Assembly: GCA_018261655.1 (NCBI GenBank)
Contig: JAGTSG010000016.1
Span: 1-33,638 of the forward strand
Origin: Pseudomonadota bacterium
GTDB lineage: Bacteria; Pseudomonadota; Gammaproteobacteria; Steroidobacterales; Steroidobacteraceae
Direction of reading: 5' to 3'
Length of the DNA: 33,638 bases
The notes under the pieces were generated by a model that saw only the letters and a program-made list of their open reading frames with translations, was not told where the DNA came from and did not search any database. Below are positions 1 through 7,967 of the stretch, piece by piece (position 1 is the first letter of the stretch; every line of letters begins with the position of its first letter). A program made the translations under genes and the position numbers.

Positions 1-335
1 CCGTCGTACTTCTCGATGGTCTGCTCGAGGATCGCCTCGGCCTGGTGGCCGGCGGCCGCCATGATCGTGTCGTCATAGTCCAGCGAGATCATCGACAGGA
101 CCACGTCCGACACCAGCGGGTGCGCGGAGCGGATGAACGCCTCGGTGCAGCAGGTGCATTCGAGGCCGTGCAGCCAGATCACGGGCATGCGCGGCTTGGT
201 CTCCATCGCATGCACGATCTGCGGCACGAACGCGGGGCCAAGGCCGAGCGACGTTGCCGTGATGCTGCAGAACTTGAGGAAACTGCGGCGCGATATGCCT
301 CGCCGGCGCATCACGTCATAGAAGGTGTCTGCCAT
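1..335 (-). CDS. hyaA: [NiFe] hydrogenase small subunit, 5' part (runs off left edge)
   Basis: This is the N-terminal 111 residues of the small, electron-transferring subunit of a group 1 membrane-bound uptake [NiFe] hydrogenase (HyaA/HoxK/HupS). The large subunit and cytochrome b would be expected beyond the left edge. Residues 15-21 read SRRSFLK, a textbook twin-arginine motif, followed by a hydrophobic stretch and a cleavage site after HA (residues 42-43), so the mature protein faces the periplasm. Directly after come [10 protein letters not shown] (54-63) and LISLDYDD-like sequence (SMISLDYDD), the diagnostic proximal FeS cluster region. With cleavage after residue 43, C60, C62 and C63 become mature C17, C19 and C20, the numbering of E. 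coli Hyd-1. C19 is the supernumerary cysteine of O2-tolerant enzymes; standard enzymes have Gly there. The ATG at 335 is preceded by GGGAGG at good spacing. The family is certain; O2 tolerance is inferred, since the partner cysteine lies outside the window. Confidence 0.95.
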   Translation of the reverse strand, partial: MADTFYDVMRRRGISRRSFLKFCSITATSLGLGPAFVPQIVHAMETKPRMPVIWLHGLECTCCTEAFIRSAHPLVSDVVLSMISLDYDDTIMAAAGHQAEAILEQTIEKYD

Positions 336-532
336 GGGACCTCCCGTTAGGGCCGGAACTCGCGCCGGGATCCACGTGACCCGGAGGGGGGCCACTCGGT
401 CGCGGTGCCGACCTGGGTGCTTTTTATTGCCTCAGGCCCGCGGACCGGCTGTCGCCGCACCCGCGTGCACAAGTCTCGCGCGGACCCGCCTCCGCGCTTG
501 GGGCGATCCTGCGGGGAGGGCTGGGGGGCAGC

Positions 533-570
533 AATACGCGGATTGCCCACGGGAATACGCGGTTCGCGTA
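533..570. promoter_or_regulatory. Candidate operator: phased AATACGCGG repeats plus palindrome
   Basis: AATACGCGG occurs at 533-541 and again at 554-562, exactly 21 bp (two helical turns) apart. The second copy is also the left arm of a perfect inverted repeat TACGCG-GTT-CGCGTA (556-570). Three half-sites on one DNA face, about 200 bp upstream of the hydrogenase start, look like a transcription factor site. The factor is unknown. Confidence 0.4.
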
Positions 571-605
571 GTGGTGGGGCCGAGGGGGAGCGAGCGGGTG
601 ATGAC

Positions 606-630
606 TGGCACTCGACCTGCGGGAGTGCCA
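606..630. terminator. Hairpin downstream of the SARP/STAND regulator gene
   Basis: Perfect 8-bp inverted repeat TGGCACTC / GAGTGCCA with a 9-nt loop, 11 bp past the stop codon of the minus-strand regulator gene. It lacks a T-tract, so it may be a weak or Rho-assisted terminator or an mRNA 3' stabiliser. Confidence 0.4.
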
Positions 631-641
631 GAGAAGGGCGC

Positions 642-3600
642 CTAGGGTTGGCGCGCGCGCGCCTCGGCGAGACCGGGCAACAGCCACCGAAAGCCCATGC
701 CGACAATCTCGGCCTCGAGCCGATCGAGCCGGGCCGGGTCGTCCTCCCCGGTGCCGCCGCGCAGGTCGCCGAGTAAACGGGCCCGGCGGATGATCACGTT
801 GGCCCAGGGCAGCGGTTCGTCGCCCGTGTAGGCCTCCAGGGCCGCCGCATGGCGCCTGGCCTCGGCGAAGTCGCCGGCGCGCAGGCTGAACTCGATCGCG
901 TGACGGTAGAACTCCAGGTAGTTGTGGCTCACGCATCCCCGGGCCAGCAGGTCCTCGCCCTGGCGCAGCAGGGCGCGCGCGCGGTCGCGGTCCCGGCCGT
1001 AGAGTGCCTCCGCGCTCAGGCACCACGGGCCGCAGTAGACCGGGCAGATCTCGAGCGCCAGGGCCGTCGCCTCCCGCAGCATCTCCCCGGCCTCGCGCAC
1101 GTCGCCGAGTTCGGCCTGCGCGATCCCGACGATCGACATCAACTCCGCCTCGAAGCGCCTCGCGCCGAGCTGGCGGGCCAGCTCGAGGCTGCGCAGGCCC
1201 GCCTGCCGGGCGCGTAAGAAGTCGGCGCCATAGATGCTGATGGTCCCCTCGATGTCCCTGGCGAGCAGCTCTGAGCGTACGTCGCCCGTCCGGCTCGCGG
1301 TACGCGTGACCTCCTCCACCTCCCGCAGCGCCTCGTCGAGCCTCCCGCAAAAGGCGCGAGTGGCCGCGAGCATCGGGGCATACGACAGCACGAGACCCAC
1401 TGCACCGTGCCGGCGCGCACGGTCCACGCAGCCGGCGAAGTGCTCTTCCGCGCGCAGCATCCGTCCGCGCTGATACCAGGCATCGCCGAGCCCGCCGAGT
1501 GCGCGGGCCTCGTCGAGCGGCGAGCGCGCTTCCTCGGCGAAGTGGAGCGCCTGCTGGTGCGCCCGCAGGCACTCGTCGAGTTCGCTGCGCGGGAAGTGGA
1601 TGTTGCCGCGCAGCGTCCAGACGCGGACCAGCACGTCCGGCCGGCGCAGGCCTGCAAGGCGGTCCTCGGCCCGGTCGAGCGCCGCGAGCGCCTCGTCGTA
1701 GCGATCGACGATCCTGAGCGCGTCGGCCAGGCCGAGCCAGGCGCGGGCGCCGAGTTCCCGGTCCGGTGCGAGGTCGATGGCCTCGCGGAAGGCGGCGATG
1801 GCGTCGTGCGTGTGCCCCGTCCGGGTCAGGAACTCGCCCAGCACCGCGCAGGCGAGCGCGAGGTCGGCCGGTTGCCGCGCCAGCTCCCGCGCCTTGCGCG
1901 CGTGCTCGAGCGCGCGTTCGTACCGCAACGACTCCGCCTCGGTGGCGGCGGCCGCCAGGAAGGCGGCGGCCGCCGACGGTTCGCCTGCTTCGGCCAGGTG
2001 GCCGGCCTGGACGCCCGGGTCGCGGCCGGCGTACCACTCGGCGGCCTTGCAGTGCAGCTCACGGCGCACCGAGCCAAGCAGCGAGTCGTAAATCGCGTCG
2101 CGGAACAGGGCGTGGGTGAAGAACGCCTCGCGGTCGGTCAGTCCCAGCAGGCCGGCGTCCACCAGCGGATCGAGCGGGCCAGCGGCGTCCCCCAGCAGGA
2201 AACCGACGGCCTCGCGCGGACAGCGCAGCCCGAGTACCGCTGCGGCGAACAGCGCCTCCCGTTCGCGAGGACCGAGCCGGTCGACGCGCGCCAGCACGAG
2301 CGCCCGAACGGACCCCGGCAGCGACCTTTCGCCGGCCACGGCGGCCCGCAGCAGCTGGTCAAGAAACAGGGGATGCCCGTCTGCGCGGCGGACACAGTCG
2401 TCGATCACCTCGTCCGGAAGCCCTTCGTAGCCCCCGGCGAGCTCCCGCGCTTCGTCCTCGGCGAGCGGCGTCAGGTCCAGCGTGGTCACGGGACAGCCCC
2501 GCGCCCGGGCGCGCCAGGCGGGGTTGATCGGGTCCTCGTCGGGCCGGGTGGTCATGACCAGCAGCGCGCGATGGGCGGCGATGGCCGCGGCGAGCTCGCC
2601 GAGCCGGGCTGCCTCGGCGGTGCTGGCCCAATGGACGTCCTCGATCGCCAGGGCCACGGGTTGTCTGGCGCAGGCGGACGCCAGCAGGCCGTGCACGACG
2701 GCGACACGCGCCGTGTCACGCACCCGGGAATCCTGGCCCGCGTCCAGCGATGCGATGTCCTGCGGCAGCGGGGCGTTGACCAGTTCGCTGGCTGCCACGA
2801 CGCTCGCCGCTGGCAGGCGGTCCGAGGCAATGGCGTCCGCCACGGCCCGCGCGCGATCCTGCGGCGTCGCGTCCGCGGCGATTCCCAGCAGACTGCCCGC
2901 CAGGGCGACGAGAGGGCGTCGTGCCTCGACCTGGCCGAAATCGAGCACCTCGACGCGGTGGCAGACCACGCCGCGGGCCGCGGCGCCGTCGAGGAACGCC
3001 TGTAACAGTCGGGTCTTGCCGATGCCCGCCTCGCCGCGGATCAGGATCACGCGGCCGCGGCCGGAGGCGATGCTGCGGTCGAGCAGGGACAGGATGAGCG
3101 ACAGTTCGGCGCGCCGGCCAGCCAGGGGTGCGCGCACGGGCTCGGGACCCGCCGGGAGCAGGCTCTCCAGCGCCCAGGCGATCGGCGGCGACCCGACGGG
3201 ACGCGTCACGGCCTGTTCGCCCAGCGCGCGCCGCGCGTCGCCGGTCACCAAGGTCTGGCCAGGTTGGGCCCGGTCGGCGAGCGTTGCGGCGTCGGTGGCG
3301 GGACGCCCCGACAGCGGGAAGGGGCGACCGGGCCGGTCTGGCAGGAGCTGTCCCTGCGCGATTCCGCAGGCGACGGACAGCGATGCGCAGTCCGGATGCG
3401 CCGCCAGGGACCGGCGGATCTCGCTCGCGGCGCGTACCGCTCGCTCGAGTTCACTGCCGCTCAGGCCCCCGAGGCCGAAAACGGCGGTCACCAGATCGCC
3501 GGACATCCGGTCCATCGTGCCGCCGAGCCGGGCGACAACCTCTTCCGTGGCAAGACGCAGGCGGTCTGCGTACTCGCGGGCCCGCTCCGGGTCGAGGGCG

Positions 3601-4511
3601 GCTTGCCGGTCCCTGAGCCCATGCACGCGCGCCACCAGCACCACCGCCTCGCGCAGCGACCGGTCGGGTGCCACGGCCGTCGCGGACGGCGACGCGACGG
3701 GCCTGTCTGCCGCGGGCTCGGTGTCGCCCGCCGCCGCACCGTCTGCGGCGTCCGTGGCGGAGCCCACGGAGTCGCCTGCGCGACGTCGCCGCATCAATTC
3801 CCGGTACAGGCTCTCGGTCGCCGGTTCCGGCGCCACGTCGAGGTCGCGCCGCAGGGCCATCCGGCACACCTGGTACTGCCTGAGCGCCTCGGTGTACCGC
3901 CCGGCCCGCGCATAGGCCTGCATGAGCTCGCGATGGGCGGGCTCGTCGGCCGGATCGAGGGCCAGCAGGCGCTCGAGGGCGGCGATCTCCCCGGTCCCGT
4001 CGCCGCCCTCCCGGCGCAGCAGCGCGAGGCGGCGCGCCATGCCCGCGACCTCGCGCCGCAGGGCGAGGCGCTCCCGCCGCAACCAGTCGTCGAATGCGCC
4101 GCTGCGTGCGTCGAGCCCGGCCAGCAGCTCGCCGCGCGCGAGATCCATGGCAGCCGCGAGCGACGCGGCGCTGCCCTCCGCATCCAGCTCCCGCAGACGC
4201 AGGCGGTCCACGTCCACCAGGGCAGCATCGAGCCGGACCTGCAGCGCGTCGGCGACGAGCGCCTGCGCGGACTCGCGAGGCAATGCGCGGCGCAGGGCTG
4301 ACAAGGCCTGGCGCAGGCTGGTGCGGGCCAGTTCGGGGTCGGCGTCTTCCCATAGCAGGGCCGCCAGCTGCTCACGTCCATGGGCGACACCCGCGTGCAC
4401 GGCGAGGTAGCCGAGCAAGGCGCGCGCCTTCCGCGCCGTCAGCGCGATGGATCGTCCCGCCGGGTCGCGGAACTCACAACCGCCGAGCAGCCGTGCCTCG
4501 AGAACCGCCAA
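642..4511 (-). CDS. Large SARP-type (BTAD) regulator with cyclase-like, STAND ATPase and TPR domains
   Basis: A 1289-residue signalling regulator. Residues 1 to about 100 form an OmpR/SARP-type winged helix, and about 100-245 a bacterial transcriptional activator (BTAD) TPR domain, as in AfsR/DnrI. Residues about 285-450 resemble a class III nucleotide cyclase, but the metal-binding aspartate of the first strand is missing (VLVARVHG) although SGDLVTAVFG is kept, so this is probably a sensor or scaffold rather than an active cyclase. A P-loop ATPase follows (Walker A GEAGIGKT near residue 490, Walker B ALAIEDVHW near 622). The last ~450 residues are helical TPR-like repeats. There is no C-terminal LuxR helix-turn-helix, so DNA binding must be N-terminal. 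The ATG at 4511 begins MAVLEARLLGG, typical of BTAD proteins. It is divergent from the TTC38-like gene and probably controls it. The signal sensed is unknown. Confidence 0.88.
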   Translation of the reverse strand: MAVLEARLLGGCEFRDPAGRSIALTARKARALLGYLAVHAGVAHGREQLAALLWEDADPELARTSLRQALSALRRALPRESAQALVADALQVRLDAALVDVDRLRLRELDAEGSAASLAAAMDLARGELLAGLDARSGAFDDWLRRERLALRREVAGMARRLALLRREGGDGTGEIAALERLLALDPADEPAHRELMQAYARAGRYTEALRQYQVCRMALRRDLDVAPEPATESLYRELMRRRRAGDSVGSATDAADGAAAGDTEPAADRPVASPSATAVAPDRSLREAVVLVARVHGLRDRQAALDPERAREYADRLRLATEEVVARLGGTMDRMSGDLVTAVFGLGGLSGSELERAVRAASEIRRSLAAHPDCASLSVACGIAQGQLLPDRPGRPFPLSGRPATDAATLADRAQPGQTLVTGDARRALGEQAVTRPVGSPPIAWALESLLPAGPEPVRAPLAGRRAELSLILSLLDRSIASGRGRVILIRGEAGIGKTRLLQAFLDGAAARGVVCHRVEVLDFGQVEARRPLVALAGSLLGIAADATPQDRARAVADAIASDRLPAASVVAASELVNAPLPQDIASLDAGQDSRVRDTARVAVVHGLLASACARQPVALAIEDVHWASTAEAARLGELAAAIAAHRALLVMTTRPDEDPINPAWRARARGCPVTTLDLTPLAEDEARELAGGYEGLPDEVIDDCVRRADGHPLFLDQLLRAAVAGERSLPGSVRALVLARVDRLGPREREALFAAAVLGLRCPREAVGFLLGDAAGPLDPLVDAGLLGLTDREAFFTHALFRDAIYDSLLGSVRRELHCKAAEWYAGRDPGVQAGHLAEAGEPSAAAAFLAAAATEAESLRYERALEHARKARELARQPADLALACAVLGEFLTRTGHTHDAIAAFREAIDLAPDRELGARAWLGLADALRIVDRYDEALAALDRAEDRLAGLRRPDVLVRVWTLRGNIHFPRSELDECLRAHQQALHFAEEARSPLDEARALGGLGDAWYQRGRMLRAEEHFAGCVDRARRHGAVGLVLSYAPMLAATRAFCGRLDEALREVEEVTRTASRTGDVRSELLARDIEGTISIYGADFLRARQAGLRSLELARQLGARRFEAELMSIVGIAQAELGDVREAGEMLREATALALEICPVYCGPWCLSAEALYGRDRDRARALLRQGEDLLARGCVSHNYLEFYRHAIEFSLRAGDFAEARRHAAALEAYTGDEPLPWANVIIRRARLLGDLRGGTGEDDPARLDRLEAEIVGMGFRWLLPGLAEARARQP

Positions 4512-4560
4512 TCGACCCCCCCGGAATCGGCGCGCCGGCTGGCACCGGCGTGGGCGCGAG

Positions 4561-4580
4561 TTTTCACGCTTTTTTCACGC
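4561..4580. promoter_or_regulatory. 11-bp-phased direct repeat, candidate SARP binding site
   Basis: TTTTCACGC occurs at 4561-4569 and 4572-4580, a period of exactly 11 bp. SARP-family activators (DnrI, ActII-ORF4, AfsR) are known to bind short direct repeats with 11-bp or 22-bp phasing next to the -35 region. The site lies between the SARP-type regulator gene and the divergent TTC38-like gene. That the regulator binds here is inference. Confidence 0.5.
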
Positions 4581-4631
4581 GTGTCGAGACGGGTCGCTCA
4601 CGGGCCATGGCGTCCAATGCCGCCCATCGCT

Positions 4632-4652
4632 GGCCGGTCACGGTGACCGGCC
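4632..4652. promoter_or_regulatory. Perfect 21-bp palindrome upstream of the TTC38-like gene
   Basis: GGCCGGTCAC, a single central G, then GTGACCGGCC: two perfect 10-bp arms ending 19 bp before the start codon at 4672. The position fits either an operator near the transcription start or a 5'-leader hairpin close to the ribosome binding site. The bound factor is unknown. Confidence 0.45.
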
Positions 4653-4671
4653 CCGAACCGGAGGACACGAC

Positions 4672-6075
4672 ATGTCGACGAAGGATTCACGCGGCCTGAC
4701 CGTCTCGACGTCCGATGCGGCAGCCCTCGATGGCTACGAGCGCGCCGCGACGCTGACCCACGGCTACTTCGGTAACCCGCTGGCGGTCATCGACGAGGCG
4801 CTGGCCGTGCAGCCGGACTTTGCGCTGGGGCACTGCCTGAAGGCGGCGATCGCCGTGATGTCGTCGGAGCGCGCCGCGCTGCCGATGCTGCGCGACAGCG
4901 TCGAGGCGATCGAGCGTCTCGGCCGCAAGGCCACGGACCGGGAGCGGGCGCACGCCGCCGCCGGCCGCGCCTGGCTCGAGGGCGACTTCGTTCGCTCGGT
5001 CCGCCTCTATGGAGAAATCGCGCTCGAGCACCCGCTCGACCTGCTGGCATTGCAGACCGCCCATGTCGGCGACTTCTACCTCGGCGAGTCGACGATGCTC
5101 AGGGACCGCATCGCGCAGGTCCTGCCCTGCTGGAGCCCGGAGGTGCCCGGGTTCGGCTTCGTCCTCGGCATGTACGCGTTCGGCCTGGAGGAGACGGCCC
5201 TGTACTCGCGTGCCGAGGATGCAGGCCGTCGTGCCCTCGACCTGAACCCGCGCGATCCCTGGGCGGTGCATGCCGTGGCGCACGTGCTCGAGATGCAAGG
5301 CCGCATCCGCGAGGGCATCGACTGGCTGAACTCCACCCGCGGCGACTGGGCCGAGGACTGCGGCTTTGCCTACCACAACTGGTGGCACCTCGCGCTCCAT
5401 CACCTCGAGCTCGACGAGTACGACCGTGCGCTGGAGCTCTATGACCGGGCCATCCACCCGCGGTCCACGCAGGTCGCGCTCGAGCTGGTGGACGCGTCCG
5501 CGCTGCTCTGGCGGCTGACGCTGCGCGGCGTCGACGTCGGCGGTCGCTGGAAGCAGGTGGCCGACGACTGGTCGCAGACGGCCGAGGGCGGTTTCTACGC
5601 CTTCAACGACGTGCATGGCTTGATGGCCTATGCCGCCGCGGGCCGCGACGCCGACGTCGCCAGGGTGCTGGAGATCCTCGCACGACGTGCGGGCGAGCCC
5701 GACACGAACGGCACGATGTCACGCGACGTGGCATTGCCGCTCGCGCGCGCCGTCGCGGCGCTGTCGCAGGGCGATGCCGCCGCTGCGGTCGAGTGCATCG
5801 TCCCGATGCGCACGCGGGCCCATCGCTTCGGCGGCAGCCACGCCCAGCGCGACATCGTTCACCTGACGCTGCTCGAGGCGGCGCATCGCGCGGGCCGGGT
5901 CGGGCTGGAGCGGGCACTCGCGAGCGAACGGACGGAGCTCAAGCCGACGAGTCCCTTCAACTGGAAGCTGACCGCGCGCGCCCTCGAGGCGGCCGGCGAT
6001 GTCCAGGGGGCACGCAAGACGCGAGAACACGCGGACGTTCGCCGCAGGGCGCAGCAGCGCAGCGCGGCAGCCTGA
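4672..6075 (+). CDS. TTC38-like tetratricopeptide repeat protein
   Basis: A 467-residue soluble protein without signal peptide or membrane segments, made of helical repeats. Its overall pattern matches the tetratricopeptide repeat protein 38 (TTC38) family: an early GYFGNPLAVIDEAL segment, RERAHAAAGRAWLEGD, the segment LNPRDPWAVHAVAHVLEMQGR, and FAYHNWWHLALHHLEL near the middle. The biochemical role of bacterial TTC38 homologues is not established; a binding or scaffold function is likely. The ATG at 4672 was chosen because it follows a GAGGA-like ribosome binding site and the conserved repeats begin soon after; the frame is open upstream (from 4447), but that stretch shows no conservation and covers the putative operators. 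The gene is divergent from the SARP-type regulator and is followed after 43 bp by a small exported peptide gene, probably in one transcript. Confidence 0.82.
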   Translation: MSTKDSRGLTVSTSDAAALDGYERAATLTHGYFGNPLAVIDEALAVQPDFALGHCLKAAIAVMSSERAALPMLRDSVEAIERLGRKATDRERAHAAAGRAWLEGDFVRSVRLYGEIALEHPLDLLALQTAHVGDFYLGESTMLRDRIAQVLPCWSPEVPGFGFVLGMYAFGLEETALYSRAEDAGRRALDLNPRDPWAVHAVAHVLEMQGRIREGIDWLNSTRGDWAEDCGFAYHNWWHLALHHLELDEYDRALELYDRAIHPRSTQVALELVDASALLWRLTLRGVDVGGRWKQVADDWSQTAEGGFYAFNDVHGLMAYAAAGRDADVARVLEILARRAGEPDTNGTMSRDVALPLARAVAALSQGDAAAAVECIVPMRTRAHRFGGSHAQRDIVHLTLLEAAHRAGRVGLERALASERTELKPTSPFNWKLTARALEAAGDVQGARKTREHADVRRRAQQRSAAA

Positions 6076-6118
6076 GCGACGACCTATTCGATGACACCAC
6101 CATCAAGAGGAGACGACC

Positions 6119-6331
6119 ATGAGCAACCTGACTTTGGCCTCGCGCCTGGCCCGCGCCGTCGCGGTGCTGGCCTGCGTGCTGGTCCAGTGGTGGCCGGTGG
6201 CCACCTACGCGGGTCCGTCGCCGCCGACGGAGATCGCGTTCTACGGCCCGGACGAGGCGCAGGGCGACAGCTGCCGCCCGTTCCGTCGCCTCGGCACGGT
6301 GACGACCCTGCGGTACGACTGCGCGGCCTGA
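6119..6331 (+). CDS. Small exported peptide with two cysteines
   Basis: A 70-residue product that I do not recognise. Residues 1-31 look like a Sec signal peptide: basic N-region with two arginines, hydrophobic core AVAVLACVLVQWWPVA, then TYAG with likely cleavage after Ala. The mature part would be about 39 residues with only two cysteines, one in GDSCRPF and one in the C-terminal RYDCAA, which could form one disulfide. A strong ribosome binding site (AGAGGAGA) precedes the ATG. It starts 43 bp after the TTC38-like gene in the same direction and a strong hairpin follows, so the two genes probably form an operon. The C-terminal location of a conserved-looking Cys pair suggests a signalling or binding peptide, but this is a guess. 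The opposing frames in this region overlap bioD and are not credible. Confidence 0.6.
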   Translation: MSNLTLASRLARAVAVLACVLVQWWPVATYAGPSPPTEIAFYGPDEAQGDSCRPFRRLGTVTTLRYDCAA

Positions 6332-6376
6332 GGTGCGCGGACCGCGATGGCCGGCTCGACGGGTATGCAAGGGACC

Positions 6377-6408
6377 GGGACGGCCGGGGTACTGACCCCG
6401 GCCGTCCC
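6377..6408. terminator. Strong bidirectional hairpin between convergent transcripts
   Basis: A perfect 13-bp GC-rich stem (GGGACGGCCGGGG / CCCCGGCCGTCCC) with a 6-nt loop, between the small exported peptide gene (plus) and the end of bioD (minus). There is no marked T-tract on either side. By position it ends both the TTC38/peptide transcript and the biotin operon. Confidence 0.7.
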
Positions 6409-6411
6409 GCG

Positions 6412-7098
6412 TCAGGACAGCATTCGCAGGTCGAGCGAGGTCACGGCCGCGTCCACCGCGCCGGCGGCCGCGTAGGGCACGATGCCGAGGCAAGGAGCCG
6501 CCAGTTGCCGCCGCAGCGCCGTCACGTTCGCGTCGCGGCGCGCGAAGTCCGGATCGACCTGGTTGCCGACCCATCCGGCCAGCCGCAGTCTGCGTGCGGC
6601 AATGGCCTCGGCCGTCAGCAACGCGTGGTTCAGGCAGCCGAGCCTGAGGCCCACGACCAGGATCACCTCGAGCCCGAGAGCACCCGGCAGGTCCGCGAAG
6701 GACAGGCCAGGCGCGAGCGGCACGAGGAAGCCACCGGCTCCCTCGACGATCACCGTATCGCTGCCGGCCTGCAGCCTGCGGAACGCCTGCTCGATCGGCT
6801 CGAGCCGGATCTCGATGCCGGCCTCGGCCGCGGCGATGTGCGGCGCGATCGCCGGCTCGAAACAGAACGGGTTGACCGTCTCGTAGGGCCAGGGCCGGGA
6901 TCCCTCCGCCGCCAGTGCCAGCGCGTCGTCATTGCGCAGCCCATCGGGCGTGCGGATGGCGCCCGAGGCCACCGGCTTCATCCCGGCGACGGCCAGGCCC
7001 CGGCCGCGCAGCGCGCGTAACAGCGCGGTGCTGACCCGCGTCTTGCCGACGCCGGTATCGGTGCCGGTGACGAAGAAATCGCGGCGCGCGACGCTCAT
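6412..7098 (-). CDS. bioD: Dethiobiotin synthetase
   Basis: ATP-dependent dethiobiotin synthetase, which closes the ureido ring of 7,8-diaminopelargonate with CO2, the penultimate step of biotin synthesis; cytosolic. The product is 228 residues, normal for the family. FVTGTDTGVGKT at residues 9-20 is the BioD P-loop, KPVASG follows near residue 40, and VEGAGGFLVPL carries the second nucleotide-binding loop. The ATG at 7098 overlaps the bioC stop as ATGA, so it is the last gene of a translationally coupled bioB-F-H-C-D operon. A strong hairpin follows its stop. Confidence 0.96.
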   Translation of the reverse strand: MSVARRDFFVTGTDTGVGKTRVSTALLRALRGRGLAVAGMKPVASGAIRTPDGLRNDDALALAAEGSRPWPYETVNPFCFEPAIAPHIAAAEAGIEIRLEPIEQAFRRLQAGSDTVIVEGAGGFLVPLAPGLSFADLPGALGLEVILVVGLRLGCLNHALLTAEAIAARRLRLAGWVGNQVDPDFARRDANVTALRRQLAAPCLGIVPYAAAGAVDAAVTSLDLRMLS

Positions 7099-7967
7099 GT
7101 CCCGGCGTCCCGGCGGCCGATGGCGGAGGGATCGAAGGTGAACTCGCCGGCGCGCCGGCCCCGTTCGGGCTTGCCGGCGGGTCCCCAGGCCTGGCCGAAG
7201 ACGACCTCGTAGGTCGCGGGCAGCACGCCGCCGCGGCGATGACGCTCGTAGGCGGCCTGCATCGCCAGCAGGCGCCGGCGCCCCGTCAGGCCGCGCGGGC
7301 GCTGTGCGGCGGCGTTGTGGGCGCCGATGGCCTTGAGGTCGCGCATCAGGCCGAATACGTCGGGATAGGTCAGCGTATATCGCTCGACGTCGAGGACCGG
7401 CTCGGCGAGGCCGGCCCGCACCAGGCCATCGCCGACGTCGTGCATGTCCGGGAACTCGCTCACGTGCACCTGGCCGTCGGCCTGGCCCCAGGCGCCGCGG
7501 AGCTCGGACAGCGTATCGGGGCCGAAAGTCGTGAAGTTGAGCAGCCCGCGAGGCCGCAGCACGCGGCGGAACTCGGCGAAGGTCGCGTCGAGGTCGGTGC
7601 ACCACTGCAGCGTCAGGCTGGAGAACAGCAGGTCCACGCTCGCATCGCCAAGCGGCAGGCGCATGGCGTCGCCGCAGACCTGCAGCGTGGACCCGTGCCG
7701 TCGGGCCTCGCGCAGCATCCCCTCGGCGAGGTCGAGCGCGATCACGCGCGAGGAGGGGTAGCGCCCGGCGAGGGCCTGCGCGGCGTGGCCGGTTCCGCAA
7801 CCGACGTCCACGATGACCCCGGGCTCGAGGACCACGTAGTCGAGCCGGGCGAGCAGCTGCCGCCGGACCTCGGCCTGCAGCACCGCCGACTCGTCGTAGG
7901 CCGCCGCCGCGCGATCGAAGGAGCGCCGGATCGCGGCGCGGTCGAGCCCGAACACGCGGGGGCTCAT
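7095..7967 (-). CDS. bioC: Malonyl-ACP O-methyltransferase
   Basis: SAM-dependent methyltransferase that caps the malonyl-ACP carboxyl so that fatty acid synthesis enzymes can build the pimeloyl chain. The product is 290 residues. The N-terminal FDRAAAAYDESAVLQ block is typical of BioC, motif I is DVGCGTG (54-60), and SSLTLQWCTDL and RVLRPRGLLNFTTFG are further hallmark motifs. The start at 7967 overlaps the bioH stop as ATGA, and its own stop overlaps the bioD start in the same way. The BioC-BioH pairing identifies this as the E. coli-type pimelate route. Confidence 0.96.
   Translation of the reverse strand: MSPRVFGLDRAAIRRSFDRAAAAYDESAVLQAEVRRQLLARLDYVVLEPGVIVDVGCGTGHAAQALAGRYPSSRVIALDLAEGMLREARRHGSTLQVCGDAMRLPLGDASVDLLFSSLTLQWCTDLDATFAEFRRVLRPRGLLNFTTFGPDTLSELRGAWGQADGQVHVSEFPDMHDVGDGLVRAGLAEPVLDVERYTLTYPDVFGLMRDLKAIGAHNAAAQRPRGLTGRRRLLAMQAAYERHRRGGVLPATYEVVFGQAWGPAGKPERGRRAGEFTFDPSAIGRRDAGT

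Larger units (their letters stand above)
336..641. promoter_or_regulatory. Intergenic region upstream of the hydrogenase gene
   Basis: This 306-bp gap lies between the large regulator gene and the hydrogenase small-subunit gene, both on the minus strand, so it should hold the hydrogenase promoter. No convincing sigma70 or sigma54 promoter facing left was found. It contains three copies of the hexamer TACGCG/CGCGTA (535-540, 556-561, 565-570) and a hairpin at 606-630. No open frame in it looks coding. Confidence 0.5.

Noticed and set aside
606-620. Sigma54-like GG-N10-GC sequence (TGGCAC TCGAC CTGC, plus strand)
   Set aside because: It points rightward into the 3' end of the regulator gene, and is better explained as the left arm and loop of the hairpin at 606-630.
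6091-7020. Plus-strand open frame of 309 codons starting upstream of the small exported peptide
   Set aside because: It runs through a 13-bp terminator hairpin and antisense through bioD. Start and ribosome binding site at 6119 in another frame are better.
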